Assembly (NCBI RefSeq): GCF_000002425.4
Contig: NC_037271.1
Location: forward strand, 2,127,543 to 2,191,542
DNA: 64,000 nt
Origin: Physcomitrium patens
Lineage: Eukaryota; Streptophyta; Bryopsida; Funariales; Funariaceae
Direction of reading: 5' to 3'
Shown piece by piece: positions 12,161-26,241 of the stretch; the stretch's first letter is position 1, and every line of letters begins with the position of its first letter. The position numbers and the translations under genes are program-made. The notes beneath the pieces were generated by a model. It ran no database searches, had not been told where the DNA came from, and saw nothing but the letters and a program-made list of their open reading frames with translations.

Positions 12161-12540
12161 AGTGAGTGAGTGAGTGAGTGAATCTGCCTGTGTGTCTGTG
12201 TGAGGCTGGCTGGCCTCCAATTATGACACCTCCATAGATAGCCCCACACCCCAAACCCCGACCCTTCTCATTCATTCATTCTTTCTTTCTCTTTCTCTCT
12301 TTCTCCCTCCAATCTGGTCTAGTCAGTCAGTCTCTCAGTCAGTCAGTCAGTCAGTCGCTCTTTCGATCTCTCTCAGTCTCTCTCTGTATGAGTCTGACTG
12401 TCTGAGTGTGTGTTTGTGGGGTCTGTCCATTTCTCGATCCTAGTCAGCACCTTTGCTTCGGATATCTTGCTTGCTTTGGATGGGGGGCCACAATTTGATT
12501 GGACTATATGAATATATGTATATATATATATATATATGTC
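12161..12540. repeat. Cluster of simple repeats: (GAGT)n, CT-rich, (CAGT)n, (TA)n
   Basis: Runs of GAGT at 12161-12180, CTTT/CTCT-rich sequence near 12275-12312, CAGT tetranucleotides around 12320-12356 and (TA)n at 12519-12537. They mark the right edge of the GC-rich island before the AT-rich transposon block. Confidence 0.8.
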
Positions 12541-12959
12541 ACTGATCCTTTTCATCATACTAACTAGATGAAGCCATGTTGTTGTCATGGAAAGTGTGAC
12601 TCAAATGAAGCATTTCTGAGCCGAAAAATATTTTTCAAATACAACTACAATACAAATAGAAAGAAATAAAATACACAATAGAGCTTTTAGCTATGAAGTA
12701 GGATAGGTAAACTTGTGTCATTGCCATAGATAATATGCAACAAAAGTAGCTAATTTTGTTTAAGGAACTACTTCTGAAAATATAAAGAAAAAACATTAAA
12801 TTACATTAGAAAATCATTAAAGTATGTTAAGACATTCAAAGATGAATTTAAAGTCAATAAATAAATTAATTAAAATATAAAATATAGGAAATAAATTACT
12901 AATATTTATCTAATTAAAAATTTTAGGAAAAAAATATTTAGTATGGAATTTAAATTAAT

Positions 12960-13119
12960 TTTTTTTGAAAGAAGAATCATAATAGAACGAGAAGAAGTGC
13001 ATTGAGAGAGTATTACATAAAGTTGATCATGGAAAAAAATAGGTTATCTTACATCCAAATCAATGTGATTCATTGATTGTCCTTGGAATTTGTTTATTAT
13101 AATTACAAATGTAAGACGG
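12960..13119 (-). pseudogene. Helitron helicase, C-terminal segment
   Basis: Directly left of A1 the minus strand reads RLTFVIIINKFQGQSMNHIDLDVR, then IFFHDQLYVMLSQCTSS and IMILL. This is the terminal RLAFAMTINKAQGQTL...HGQLYVALSR block of Helitron and Pif1 helicases. It resumes exactly where the 14690 segment broke off, which shows A1 as an insertion into the Helitron. Confidence 0.9.
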
Positions 13120-14689
13120 TGTCATAATATGTGAAGTTTTGCTTAAGAATGCTCTAAGCACCTAGCTATGTAAGGTAGAATGGAAATTGCTACAACAAAA
13201 TCCTAATTCTAATAGAACACTAAAAATGTTAAATAAACTTTAATCAAATTTAGAGAAACCTCAAAGGAATTACAAAGAAACAATAAGAAATCTTAAAGAA
13301 ATATTAGAATGATTACAAACATATTTCAAATACATCTCAATTCAATCTTAATTTAATCTTAGCTGAAATCCTATTAGACTTCATTTAAAATTTAGGCCAA
13401 AAACTAACTAAATCTTAAATCCTAAACAAATTCAAATAAAATCCTAAACCCTAAATCAAATCCTAATCAATCCTAAACCAAATCCTAAACTCTAAACCAA
13501 ATCCTAACTAAATCCTAATCCTAAATCAAACCCTAATCAAATCCTAAACCCTAAACCAAATCCTAACCAAATTCTAATCCTAAATCAAACCCTAACCAAA
13601 TCCTAAATCCTAAATCAAACCCTAATCCTAAATCAAATCCTAACCAAATCCTAACCTTAGAATAGATTTAAACCTCAATTACTAATGAATGAATCATTGA
13701 TCTTAACTCAAAATTTGCATAATTTTTAAAAATTAAGTTGACAACAAGTACAATTTTTTTTGAAAAGGATCGGAATTACCAAGTAGACAATAGCTTCAAA
13801 AACGTGCTTGGATATTGGCAGGTGTCCTTCTCCAACCTTGATGCAAATCTCCCAAAGCTAATATTTCTCTTTTCTATTATTCGATTGATCTCAAAATTCT
13901 CATACACATAGAAAAATAAGTCTAATATCCTTTCACATAAATTTCACTCCAATCCAATGAGTAGATTGTAAGAAAACTTAAAAACCCTCTCTAGACCTAA
14001 AATTCTACTTTTTAAGACCTTGACCCACTTAAACCTCAAAAATCCTCAATTCAACTGTTAGATCGAGCTAAGATTTACAACACATATTAAGCACAACTAT
14101 AACCATTAATCCACAAAATTTTACCTATAGATCTATTACAAAACTCTTGAAATCATTAGAAATGACAATCCTATTTTATTTTATAAAATCCAAATCATTT
14201 GAAAACAATCTTAACTTTGTAAAGATCTTACAAATTCATAACAAATTCAAATCATCCAAAACCAATGCTCATAGAAATCTTATTCAGTTTGCTATCAAAT
14301 TTCACTCTCCAATTTACAAAAGAATCCTCGAATTGCCGTAGGCGCTCAGTTTTGTGCCTCAGGGTCTGATTTCCACCCAGGTTGATAACCGACCCTCCTC
14401 GGGTATCAATATCTAATTTTTCTAGGTAATTTTTTACTAGAATTTACTCTTAACTTCGTCCTTAAGATATCTATATAATTTATTTTTCCAATCTACCTTA
14501 TTTTGCCTTATTTTTGGCCCTATAAAGTAAGTAGAAGCTATTTTTTCTAAAAGGGCAGCATTACTACTAAAAGTTTTTCTACCTTCCTATCTTTTATCCA
14601 TATTTTTCTACTTTATCTTTTAACTTGACTCTTCTATAATAAGATCCATATTATTATCTTTCACCATATAGTTGTGTCATAATATGACA
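13120..14689 (-). mobile_element. LTR-like element family A, copy A1 (probable solo LTR)
   Basis: A 1570-bp non-coding block bounded by TGTCATAATATG at the left and CATAATATGACA at the right. It is the inverted copy of the block at 37702-39761. It is flanked by ACGG (13116-13119) and ATGG (14690-14693), a probable 4-bp target duplication changed by one CpG-type transition. Inside, 13320-13670 is a tract of TCCTAACCAAA-type 11-bp units. TG...CA ends and the lack of coding suggest a solo LTR; a non-autonomous element is the alternative. Old and decayed. Confidence 0.8.
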
Positions 14690-15188
14690 ATGGATTAGAA
14701 ATTACTTTCTCTTTAGAATGAATGGAAGTTCTTTTATTATAGAAGTTAATGTAATCTATAGAATGAACACCAAGTTTCTAGCAAATTTTCTTGTAAGAAT
14801 TCTTACTTCAAGAACTCAATCTATTAGTCATATAATTATCAATTGGGTTCCATTACAAAGACTTTGGCAAGGAGCAATATTTCTTAGTAGCATCATCAAA
14901 ATCTCAATCTTAAGACAAAGCCTTGATCTGGACATTCCACATAGATTAAGTCACTTTATGAATTTGACTAAATAAATATTATTATTGTCAACACCATCTT
15001 CAATAATAACTTCAGTGGCACTTAAATATTCTTATTCTTTCCTATAAAATATAGCCATAATCTACTCATTAATATTATCTATAACATCATTTTGTATAGA
15101 TAAAACGATTCTATTTCTTAAGAAGGTATTATTTGCTATACCATCTTCTGTAAGTTTTGAATAAATAACATGAATTAAGGGCATTAAT
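14690..15188 (-). pseudogene. Helitron helicase, middle segment
   Basis: Between B1 (right) and A1 (left) the minus strand reads NRIVLSIQNDVIDNINE, then IMAIFYRKE and EYLSATEVIIEDGVDNNN, and LLRNIAPCQSLCNGTQLII near 14830-14890. This is the conserved LRN..P..GLCNGTRL helicase motif. It then gives FARNLVFIL and KELPFILKRK. It continues the helicase frame from beyond B1 and is cut at 14689 by A1. Confidence 0.88.
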
Positions 15189-18100
15189 TGTAATGAAGTA
15201 TAGATAAGACATTTGTATTATTGATGCATAGAAATAAGTAATTGGAGCCATGTTTAGAAAGCTTTTAGAAGTTTTTAGAAGTTTTTAGAATTAAGATTAT
15301 ATTGGTGGTTTATATGGGATTTACCATGGAACATTCTAAAAAGGATTTAGGATAATTATCTAGATAGGATTTATTATTAGGAATATTCTAAAAAGTTCCA
15401 AGATATTTAGATAAAGTATTAATAGGACTATCTAGGGCTATTTTGGCATCTAATCAAGTATGGTTTTGGTCCCTTTTTCTTAGTAAAGTTTGATTTTGTA
15501 CTTTTATATTTAATTTTATTCTATTTTTTTTTTTTTACTTTGTTTTGTCTTTCATGTTCCATTCTATTTAATTTTGTTCAATTTTATTCTAATTTATGTA
15601 ATCCTATATTGTGATGGAATTTATATTGTTAGGATTGAAAGAATCTTATATCTTAGAGATAGCTCAATCCTGTTTCATTGATATTAGAGCAAATATTAGT
15701 TTGTTCTTTGGTAGTGTATTGATAGCCACCCTCTAGTTAAAAGTCAATTGTTGTGATCACATTAGGTATTTTTTTGGGATCTACCACAAGCTACTTTTAA
15801 GAAATTAGTTGAAAGAGGAGAAAGCATTATAGTACTAGAATTTAGTAAAGAAATTACAACATGAAAGATATGACAAAACAATCCTGCCTAGAGACTCAAA
15901 TATAACACCTCATATGCAAGATAACTACTTTGCAAGGATAAATAGAAGCTTCTAAGATAAGAGGGTTGACTTTTGCTAAGTTGAAATTAAATAAGCTTGA
16001 TACATACTTTGAGACTTCAAAGCAAGAAGATGTATGTCAATGACTCTTCAACATGCAACAATATCTCTAACAATTTGGGACAAATACTACCAAAGAAATT
16101 ATGTATGTTGCCAACTATTTGAGAGATGTAGTAGCTATTTGGTAGCAACATCGAGTTAAAGAGTCAATTTCAATCCATCAATATAGAGAAGATAGCACAC
16201 AATTAGTTAACTAAATTTTAATAACCCAAGGCAATGTAAGATTATGTTTCTTGATTCAAGTTCTTATATCTATAAATTAGTACTATTTTAGGAGCAAAGA
16301 TGATCGATTGATTTGTATGAGGATTGAAACATATAGTCGAGCGAGAGATAGAATTAAAAAATCAACAAACATTTGAGGAAAAAATTAGAGTTATAAAGAA
16401 GGTCAATACTATAGATTTCAAAAATTGTAGAGCATATCTTATAGTGCAAAGTCCTACACAACTATCCAATACTATAGCACAAAAATTAAGGTAGATAGAA
16501 ATTGATACCTTGTAAGGATGATCAATACTATAGAAATGACAAATATTGACATAAAAGAGATTGTATTTCTATTGTTGAAAGTTAGGCCATTAAATAAGAG
16601 GTTGTCTTAAATGCCAAAATTCACGTACTATCAAATCAAGGTAAGTTCAAAATCTTGAGACTTATGAAGTTGATAACAAAATGGAGCAGAGAAATAAGAC
16701 TTTTCAATAAAGATACAAAGAACAAGTATTAAGAATAACTACTTCATTTTAGAGACAAATGGCATAGCCTTGAAAAACTATCAAAAGAGTCGAATGATGT
16801 ATCTAATGGGTTAATTAAGAAAATAACTATGTCAAGTATAGCTCCACAAAAAATTACAACTTGATTGGAATTGATAATTAGATTGGAATTAAAATGAATG
16901 TGATCAAAAGAAGGAGTATATACCTAGCAAATGATGAAAAAAAAATATTAAAAGAGACATATGAAAAAGAAACCTTGAGGTTGAATAATACCTATGTCTT
17001 AAGAAGAAAATTCTTAGTAACAAAAATCAAATATGATATTATCTTTAATATACCATCGCTAGAGATAGAAAGTAAGTAAGTTGATTCACTAGTAAGGATA
17101 TTTTCTTTCAAAGATGGTCGACACAAGATGGCTCTTTATACCTTTGCATCAAGTGAGGTAGAAAAAAATCTATGACTAAAGGCTTAATTTTAGGAATGAC
17201 TTTTATGAAAAAGTAAATATAGTATAAGCAATCAATATATATGGTGGTTTCAAATCTTACTTTAATAGTAGAAAAGACAATGAAAGGAATAGAATAAGCA
17301 GAGCAACTTATACATGAATATCAAGATGACTTTTTAATTGACTTATCTAGTGGTGTGCCACTTGATCAAGATGCCCTCTTTCAAATAAAACTATTATGTA
17401 GGGCCTAATCGGCAAGTTTTCCAATTTTTCTCCTACCACCAAATGAACTTATAGAGTTGCAAAAAACATTGAATGAATTTTTAAAGAAAGGCCTCATTCA
17501 AAAAAGTACATCACCATAGATAGTATTTATACTCTTTATACCTAAGAAAGATTGTGCATTTTGGCTTTTCATTGACTATCAAAGTGTCAATAAGCATACT
17601 ACCAAAAATACATATCTACTTCCATGCGTAAATGATATTCTTGCTCAACTTTGAGGTGCAATCATTTTTAGCAAATTAGACTTATAAAGTGGCTATTAGT
17701 AGATACCTATTACAAAAGTAGATATAAAAAGACAACCTTTTGTATGTACTATGGATATTTTGAATAGCTTATTTTATCTTTTAGTCTCACCAATGTTCTA
17801 GCCTCGTTTATAGGTCACATAAACAATCTATTTTGGAGCCTTTTGGATAAGTATGTAGTTGTCTTTATTGATAATATTCTAATCTATAGTAAAATTCCTA
17901 AAGAACATAACTAATATCTATAAAAAGTATTATATTGACTATAAGATAGTCACTATTGCAAGGAATCAAAGTGTGAGCTTTGGAAGTCAGAGGTCATATT
18001 TTTGAAACATGTTGTATCCTCCAAAGGCATATGCATGGAATAAGATAAGATAAAAGTGATAAAGAATTAGCCAATTGCCAAAGATTCTTTTGAAGTCCAC

Positions 18101-20692
18101 TCATTTTTAGGCCTTCATGGATATTATTACTATTTTTTTTAGTAATTTGTATACATTGCTCCTCATTGACAAGCTTATTGAAAAAAGATATTTCATTTGA
18201 ATGGAAACTAGAGCAAAAGAAGACCTTTGATAAGCTAAAAGAGGCACTCACTATTGCTCCAATATTACAATTATATGATCTTAATCTTCCTTATATACTT
18301 GACATTAATGCTTTTGGCTTTGCTATTGAATCAATCCTTCAATAAGACTTTGGTAAGGACCTTCAATTTATAGTGTATGAATCATACAAGCTTAGAAGAA
18401 CAAAGCACAATTACTTTGTATGTGATTAAGAACAATCAACAATTTTATATGCAACAAAGATGTAATGACACTATTTGTTAGAGAAGCCAATGATTGTTTA
18501 GACTGACTATCAACCCTTGTTATATGATTTATATCTGAAAAATATGAAATCACAACATCATCATTGAGAAGAATAATTGTAGCTCTTCAAAATTTAGCTT
18601 CAATATAAGCAAAGACAAAAATACACCGTGTTGGATATTTCATCACATAAATTAGACTTGAAATTTGAATTGGAGGATAAGGCAAAAGTTACTACCATTA
18701 ATAATATCATTTTAAATCTAACTAGATGAATAAAATAGAAAAAAACTATACATGAAGATGCTTATTTAAAGATGATTATTGATTGGCTGAAGGTAGGTAA
18801 TGTGCAATATTAAGATTACTATTTTAATAATGGCTTACTCTATTTCAACAAGCAGATTTTTGTACCTTAGAATATTATATTTTAGACGTACATACTTAAA
18901 GAGAGACATGATATTTCAATATTTTTGAACATCTAAGGTATGAAAAGACTCTAGAATAGATCTCAATGACATGATTTTGGGCAAGTTTGGATCATAATAT
19001 TTGAGCTTTTATGTACTCCTATGAGTCATGCAAATGTAACAAAGTTCAAAATGCAGCATCTCTTGAATTATTATAACCAATTCCACTACCTATGACATAT
19101 TGGAAGCATAAAACTATGGATCTCATTATCCATTTGTTGCAGATGTATGACAATCATACCACGGTTGATGTCTTTGTAGACCAACTCTTGAAGAAACTTT
19201 ACTTAGCTATGATGTATTCTAATATTGATGTCCCAAGACTTGCACAGATCTTCTTTGATATTATCTTTTGTGATTATAGGTTACTTCATGTTATCATTTC
19301 AAATTAAGATCCTTACTTCATAAGAAGTTTCTAACAAATTTTATTCAAGCTATTGGACATATGATTTGCCATATCCATAGCCTTCCATCCTCAAATAAAT
19401 GGACAAATGGAGCATGCAAATTTGGCCTTGGAAGATGTCTTATGAATATTCATGGCAATTCATCATAATGTTTAGAATAAATATTTGACACCCTTGAAGT
19501 TTACTTATAATGATAGTATTTAAACAAGTACTAGTTATTCACCATTCTTCCTTAATATCCATCACCACCAATTACACTAGCAACTCTCTATTGTTTCATT
19601 GACATCAATAATTCAATAATAGAAAAATTTATACAATGGCCTTGCAAGAGGCATGGCACCACATCTTTACTACAAAAAATTGATAGAAATAATATGTGGA
19701 TAACTATTGACAATATAAGGCCTTTCAAGAGGGTGAATAGGAGTTATTCTTTAATGCTAAATTTTAACTTGCTACATCAAGCCAAACCCATAAGTTGGTA
19801 TCTTAGTAGCTTCGACCTTTCAGCATTTCTATAGTGATTTTTGATGTTGTGTATCATCTCAAGCTTTTGCCATATATTGGGGTCCATCCAATCTTTTGTA
19901 TTTTACAACTTAAAATTTTTTATACTAAGTCAAAGTACTTTTTGGACCAATACCACTACCACTATTACCACTAGTTTTAATTGATGACCAATAAGCATAT
20001 GAAGTAGACAACATTTTGGAACATTGATACATTTGGTGTGGCAATAGATGTCTATAAATTTAATACAAAGCCCTTTAGAAAGATTATCCAATCTACAATG
20101 TAATGTGAAAACCTACACAAAACCTCATCAATTGAAAAGAAACAATTTAGAGATACCATCAAGAGTGAAACAAAGATATTTTGCATTAGTAGATAGAAAT
20201 TAACTATAGTGGTGTATGGATAAGATATTCATATTTTTGATACATAGAGATAGGTAGCTAGAGCCATATTTGAAAAGTTTTTAGAAGTTCTAAGAATTTT
20301 TTAAAATTGAGGCTAGATTGGTGGTCTATGTAGGATCCACCATAGAACATTCTAGAAAGGGCTTAAGATGGTTATTTAAGTAGAATTCACTATTAAGAAT
20401 ATTCTAAAAAGTTCCAAGATGATTGAACAAAGTATAAATAGGAATGACCAAGGCCATTGGGATATCTAATTAGGTATGACTTTGGTTCTTTTTCTCTTAG
20501 TAAATTTTGGTTTTGTAATTTTATGTTCAATTTTATTCTATTTTCTTTTGCTATATTTTGCCTTTCATGTTCTATTCCATTGAGTTTTGTTTAGTTTTGT
20601 TCTAGTCTATGTTATCCAATGTTGTGAGGAGATTTATATTGCTATGATTTGGAAGGATCTTAAGTCTTAGAGATAGTCCAATTTTATTTTTA
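15189..20692 (+). mobile_element. Ty3/gypsy LTR retroelement B1, structurally whole but decayed
   Basis: Two direct LTRs, 15189-15677 and 20205-20692, flank a 4.5 kb interior, and TTAAT is duplicated at 15184-15188 and 20693-20697. A primer-binding site resembling the initiator-Met tRNA complement follows the left LTR (15678-15690). Interior parts in order are a gag-like region (about 15790-16900), protease/reverse transcriptase and RNase H (about 17000-18700), integrase (about 18700-19700) and a chromodomain-like tail (to about 20050). It carries many breaks and is clearly a fossil. LTR divergence looks high by eye, so it is old. It sits inside the Helitron. Confidence 0.9.
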
Positions 20693-21520
20693 TTAATTAT
20701 TGATCAACAATCATGTGATTAAATAAAATATAACTACATTATTGTATAAATTTTTTGTATCATTTTTAATCTAGAAAGTGTCAAATAAAAATATTAGCCA
20801 ATAATAATGCAAACATAAAGAATTCAAATGCTCCACCATCTATATATATAATATTTGTTTACATTCTATACTTAAAAATACTAATTAACAAACTTGATAT
20901 CTATTTTAAGTGCTCTTGAATTCAACCTCATGTTTTCTTTTAATATATGGATTTTTATTTGACGCCAAAGTATTGAATATCAAACAGATGTTACTACAAT
21001 TTCTTCCTAAATTTTTTTTAAAATCATTGGTAATATTTGGTAAAAATCTCCACCAAAAAATATTGTAGGTCTTCCAAATGGGCGATTACTATCTTGAATG
21101 TTTCTAAAAAAATGATCAACTATCTCAAGATAATAACAATATTACATTAGAAGTTTATTCCAAATAATAACAAAATTTGGCCAATAAATTTAGCATGGTT
21201 GAAATTCTTAGTAATTGAATAAAAAGAGTCTTTGTTATAATATAGTAGAATCTTAAACATAGAATGTACAATTCTTCCTCCCTCAAGTAGTAATGTAGCA
21301 ATTCTTGATGATGCAACATATATGACAATCTTTTGCACCAATTAAACTTTAGTTGACAAAGTGTTGTAGACAAATGTCTTATTAGTTCTTGTAGGTCCAT
21401 TTAGAAAAAAACATATATCCATGTTCTTTCATTATAGAGACACAATATCATTATATGCCTTTTTTTGTTAAATATTCAATTATAAAATATACTACTCTAA
21501 ATTTTCTTCTAAGTTTTGAA
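20693..21520 (-). pseudogene. Helitron Pif1-like helicase, ATP-binding segment
   Basis: The minus strand reads FFLNGPTRTNKTF at the Walker A position (about 21370-21415), with GPTRTNKT where the family has GPGGTGKT, so ATP binding would be lost. Downstream are VASSRIATLLLEGGRIVHS and FGRPTIFFGGDFYQILPM, the latter the Walker B-side GGDF.Q.LP motif of Pif1/Helitron helicases, then LKENMRLNSRAL. The segment ends at 20693, where the B1 retroelement is inserted. Confidence 0.9.
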
Positions 21521-21839
21521 TGTTTTATATTCTTTTTTTAGTATTAAATTGATTTCTATTAATTATTATATTTTAGTTATTTCTAAGTATTTCTATGGCA
21601 TTAGAAAAAATTATATAAGCATTCTATCAAAGTCTTACAAAATCTTATCTAACAAAAAAAGTCCAAAATTCTTAATTTATTCTTTATTAGATTACTAATT
21701 CCATATTTTCTTTGCAAACAAGTATTGAAATCATTTAAGATATTTTTTAAAAATCTTTTCCATAGATTTAATGGATTCAATTGATTTTTTATGTAGTAGC
21801 AAAATAATAAACAATATCTTCAATTGAGATCCACTTTGT

Positions 21840-23231
21840 CTTGTTGATGCCTCTTCTAAACATTATTGCCACTCTCCATCATCTTCAAGCAAACTTAAAG
21901 CTGGACATGTACTTTTAAATATTGGATGGAAAATTCTATGAATAATCTTTAAATACTCAAGTAATTATAAACCTTTAAAGTGGATTAATAGAAGCTTCAA
22001 TTAATATCTTTTTTCTATTGCCAAATTTGTAAAATATAATTTTCTAATAAAAAATCTATATTTTTTTAACATCCATTTCTTTCTTATCTTATTCCAAATA
22101 AAATATTGTAAAAACTGTTGATATGTATATTGTCTTATCAGTATCATTGCTTTAGACATCTCAAAAAATAAAATTAATATTATCTTTTGTCTTTCTAGAC
22201 ATTCTAAAATTGTAGCTACCTTGTCATTTTGATCATATATTACTTAAAGCATTTTAGAAGATGAATGGCCAAATAAACAACACTTGACATTTCTTCATAG
22301 ATCCATATATCAAAAAGTCTCCAAGCAGCCTCCATAGTATTAAAGTATCTTGCATCAAAATATTATTAGATTTCAACTTGATTGTAATGCAATCATGGCC
22401 CTTATAGATATATTTGTGGATATATTTGATGGCACAAATAGATGCACATACCTCAATATAAATTTAATAATTGCACTCCTATGATAGTTTTATATAAAAT
22501 GAAACATCTCTATTGTCAACAACCGTTTCACAAACTTCAAGTATTCTTTTATTATTTCTTTGTTGATATTGAGAATATCTATCTACATCTATTTTTGTTT
22601 CTTCTACAAACACCTTTTGATACCTCTTTATATAACAACCATCTTCTATATAAGGCGCTTGAGGATTTTACATTTTATACAGACTATGTACCATGTATTA
22701 TATAATGTCTTCTAATAGCTTTTGGTCATTGTCTTTATCTGAAAATTATGTAGAAACTATACAATCTATATCTTTGGTGCATCTAATCTTGCTTTCTCTA
22801 TCCAAAAAAATTAAGATGTGCAAATGAGATAGACCACTTTTTTGAAACTTAATAATATAAATATGTGCAATAACATGGCCAAAGACAACTTCTTTCTTTA
22901 CATCTTCTATAATTAAACATCTCTCAAGCTCAAATATATAGGAAAATAAATCTAATTGATCATTTTCTCATTATACTTAAAGTAATTTATTCTAAAATTA
23001 AGACTATCTTGAATTTGCTATCATTGATATAAAAATATCAAGATATTAATAAAATCTTATAATTTCCATAGAATCTTAAATTATTCTATCATATATCTTA
23101 TACTTCCAATATGTGATGATAGAGGTAAGATCCTACGTCCTAAATTATTTAATTTATATTATCCTTTTTTAAGCCCAATACTTTGATAAGTTACAATAGC
23201 ATCCACCAATCCTTGGTATAAATCAGCACAT
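21840..23231 (-). pseudogene. Helitron Rep (HUH) segment
   Basis: It begins next to A2 with ADLYQGLVDAIVTYQ and GRRILPLSSHIGSIRYM. The HUH-type motif region reads FQKSGLSHLHILIFLDRE near 22800-22850, with two histidines in the expected H-x-H spacing. Then come SICAIKYIHKYIYKGHD (near 22400) and, closer to the helicase, LLEDDGEWQ near 21875. This is the rolling-circle nickase domain. It is inactive because several stops split the frame. Confidence 0.9.
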
Positions 23232-26200
23232 TGTCATGATATAATATGATTAATGAATAAAAGAGAGAAAAAAATTATATTATAAAATATCTTATTTTAA
23301 AATATTGTAGAAAATCATCTTAAAAATATAGATAATAGTAATAAATATAGTAAAATTAAAAAATATTAATACTTTCTTTTTACAAAATATACTTCTATTT
23401 ACTATATAGGGCCATAAATAAGACAAAATAAAGTATTTTATAAAATTTAATAATATATCCATATATAAGAAAGAATTAAGAGTAGAATTTAGTATAATTT
23501 ATCTTAAGAAGTCAAAAATTTATACTTGAAGAAGATCGGTTGTTAACTTGAATTGAAATCAGACTTAGAGGCATAAAACTGCCTACCTACTATAATTCCA
23601 ATTTTTTTATAGATCAAAGAGTGGAATTTGAGAGAAGACTTGAAGAAAGATTTTTAAGCATTAGTTTCATGTCTTGCGAATCAATATGGGATTTTGAAGA
23701 ATTTTCAAAGTTCATAATGTTCTTAGTAGAATTAGGGTTTGAAAAATAAAAATATATTTATAAATTTGAAGATTTCTTGAGTTTTGGATAATGTGTTGGT
23801 ATACTAGTTGTAAATGTGTATACAAATTTCGAAGTCAATCAAATAGTTAAATTGAAGTATATGAGGGTTTTTATAGATTGAGGTCTCAAAAATTGAAAAT
23901 CAAGGATCAATGAGTGTTTCTGAGTTCTTTATCAATCTGTCAATTAGATTGAAGTATTTTTTTATTATTTATTATTTATTTTTATTTATATATAATAATC
24001 TTAATTTCCAATATTTGGATGAAATTTGAAAGTAATTCAATGGTTCAAAAAGAAGATATTGGTGCTGAAAGTTTAGCATTCAGGTTGGAATAGGAGGCCG
24101 TTATCGAAAGGGAGAGCCTCCTTGAAAGAACACAAGGTCTTTAATTACAAGTGGGTTGTGAGAAGCACAATTTTATCTAAATTAAGTCAAATATAAAAGA
24201 ATAGCCAAAGACTAAGTATAAAATTTAGACTAATTTCTTTCTTGAGCCAAGATATATCCAACTCTTAACTCAAATCTTAAACCCAAATCTCATCTTATTA
24301 AAATATCCACAATTTACTTATTATTAATCTAATCTAGATAAAATTTAGCTTTTTGAGCTTAACTCAAGCTATAAACTTTAAATTATTAAAGTCTATAAAT
24401 AAAGTCTTAACAAAATGAGAGCCAAACCAAAGAGGAAAAAAATTAGCCACTTGTTGTATTTGCTAATTCAAAACCTCCATCTACAAATTAGCTTAGATCT
24501 TTCTTATCACAACTCTTCTTCTTATATGCTAAGACTTATTAGAAAGTTAATAATTAGCTCTAAATTCTTTCAAATTCTCACAATAAAAAGAAAAAAATCT
24601 TATAAATGGCGTAGAAAGGTCCAAACCAATCTTGAATTCCGCCCCCCAAAAACTCTAGCAAATCCCCTTCCAACAAATTCATGTGAATCTCTCTCATTAC
24701 AACTCTTCTTCTTGTATAAAATAGCTTGTTGAAAAGTTAATAAGAAGATCCAACTTCCCTCAAAATTTCAAAACAAAAAAATAAAAATTCAGAAAAGGCA
24801 ATAAGAAACCTCAAACCAATCTTGAAACTTGCCACCCAAAAAACTCCGGCAACTCCCTTCTCACAGATCTACTTGGTTCTCCCTCTTTATAGCTTCATTT
24901 CTTTTGTAAAATATCTTGTTAAAAAGATAACAATACAATTTAACTTCTCTCAAAATTTCAAAAATATAAAAAGAAAATACAAGAAATGGCATAGAAATTA
25001 CTAACTAGTCTTGAATCTCGCCACCCAAAAACTCCAACGACCCCTCCATTCACAAATTCGCATGGTTCTCCCTCTTCATAGCTCTATTTCTTGCATTCTA
25101 TAGCTTGTTGGAAAGCTAACAATAAGATCTATTTTTTTGTTAAAATTTCAAAATAAAAAGATAAAAATTCTATAAGTGGCATTCAAAACCCCAAACCAGG
25201 CTTGAATCTTATTCCTCTCCAAATATTCCAGCGACCCCTCTTTTCCTTCCTTTTGACCTCCCCTCCTCCCTCAAAAATTAAAATCCTTAATGCCAAAAAT
25301 TTCTATTTCTAATTCTTTTTCAATATCCATCTTGAACCACTTTAGAGCTAGGTGTTTATTCTAAAAGATAATATCCTTAAGCTCAAATAATCCATTCAAG
25401 ATAAAAATGTCATATTCTAAACTTTATTCAAATTTGTAAATGTATTTGTATTATATTCCTCCTCTTCTCCTTTCTTCTTATAAATAAAATTAATTATCCT
25501 ATAAATATCTTTGATGTACTTAAATTAAGTTCGTCATGACATTGTCCATAGCTAATTGAATTATCTTATATTTTTCTTAATTAGTAAGTGTGATCAATTT
25601 TATCTTTTTTGTGCTTGTTTCTAATTAAGATATTAAGAAGTGTGCAAATTTTGAATTGATATCAATTGTTCAATTATTAGTTATTGAGGTTCTATTTTTC
25701 TACAGGATTTAATAAGAATTTGTTTAAGATCTAGGATTTGGTTTAGAACTTGATTAAGATTTGATTAAGATTTATCTAGGATTTAAGATTTTATTTGGAT
25801 TTGACCTAAGATTTGATTAAGATTTAATTAAGGTTTCAATTAGAATTTGATCTAAGATTTGGTTAAGATTTAATTAGGATTTAAATTAGGATTATATTAG
25901 GATTTTTATTTTTAGTATTTATTAAGGATTCTTTGTTGTTTCTTTAAATTTTTATTTCTAATATTTCTATAAATTTATTATTATATCTTTAAAGATTTAT
26001 TTTTTTATTTTTTAAAGTTTTTTATTATTTTTTTGAAATTAAATCATAACTTCTATGTATTTCTTTTGCGACTTCTTTTAAATTTATTTCAATAGGTTAA
26101 AGTTTGATAGGATTTATTAGAGATTACTTGAAGTTTATTTAAAGCTCTATTAGACTTGGTAGAATTATTTTTATATTTTTATTTACCTTCCTCAATTAAG

Positions 26201-26241
26201 TGTTTGATGCATTTTTAAGCAAGAATACACGTAATATGACA
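23232..26241 (+). mobile_element. LTR-like element family A, copy A2, with an extra internal block
   Basis: Starts TGTCATGATATAATATG and ends ACACGTAATATGACA. Flanks ACAT (23228-23231) and AAAT (26242-26245) may be a worn 4-bp duplication. Segments 23232-24110 and 25610-26241 match the other copies. The 1.5 kb between them is extra and includes a tandem array (24420-25270). A short 11-bp-type tract (GGATTTGATTA-like) lies at 25715-25910. It interrupts the Helitron between its N-terminal and Rep segments. Confidence 0.78.
24420..25270 (+). repeat. Tandem array, about 190-bp unit, 4 to 5 copies
   Basis: The landmark AAACCAATCTTGAA (with changes) begins about every 190 bases, near 24622, 24812, 25002 and 25192. 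Around it each unit repeats a GCCACCCAAAAACTCC segment, a GGTTCTCCCTCTTCATAGC segment, TAGCTTGTTGGAAAG and CAAAATTTCAAAA. The first unit, from about 24424, is more divergent. The period is satellite- or nucleosome-like. It lies in the extra part of A2. Confidence 0.85.

Noticed and set aside
15678-15690. tRNA-like match after an LTR
   Set aside because: It is a retroelement primer-binding site, not a tRNA gene. No tRNA or rRNA gene was recognised in the window.
24420-25270. CRISPR-like array
   Set aside because: Units of about 190 bp repeat throughout with no short repeat/unique spacer structure, and the context is a plant nuclear genome.
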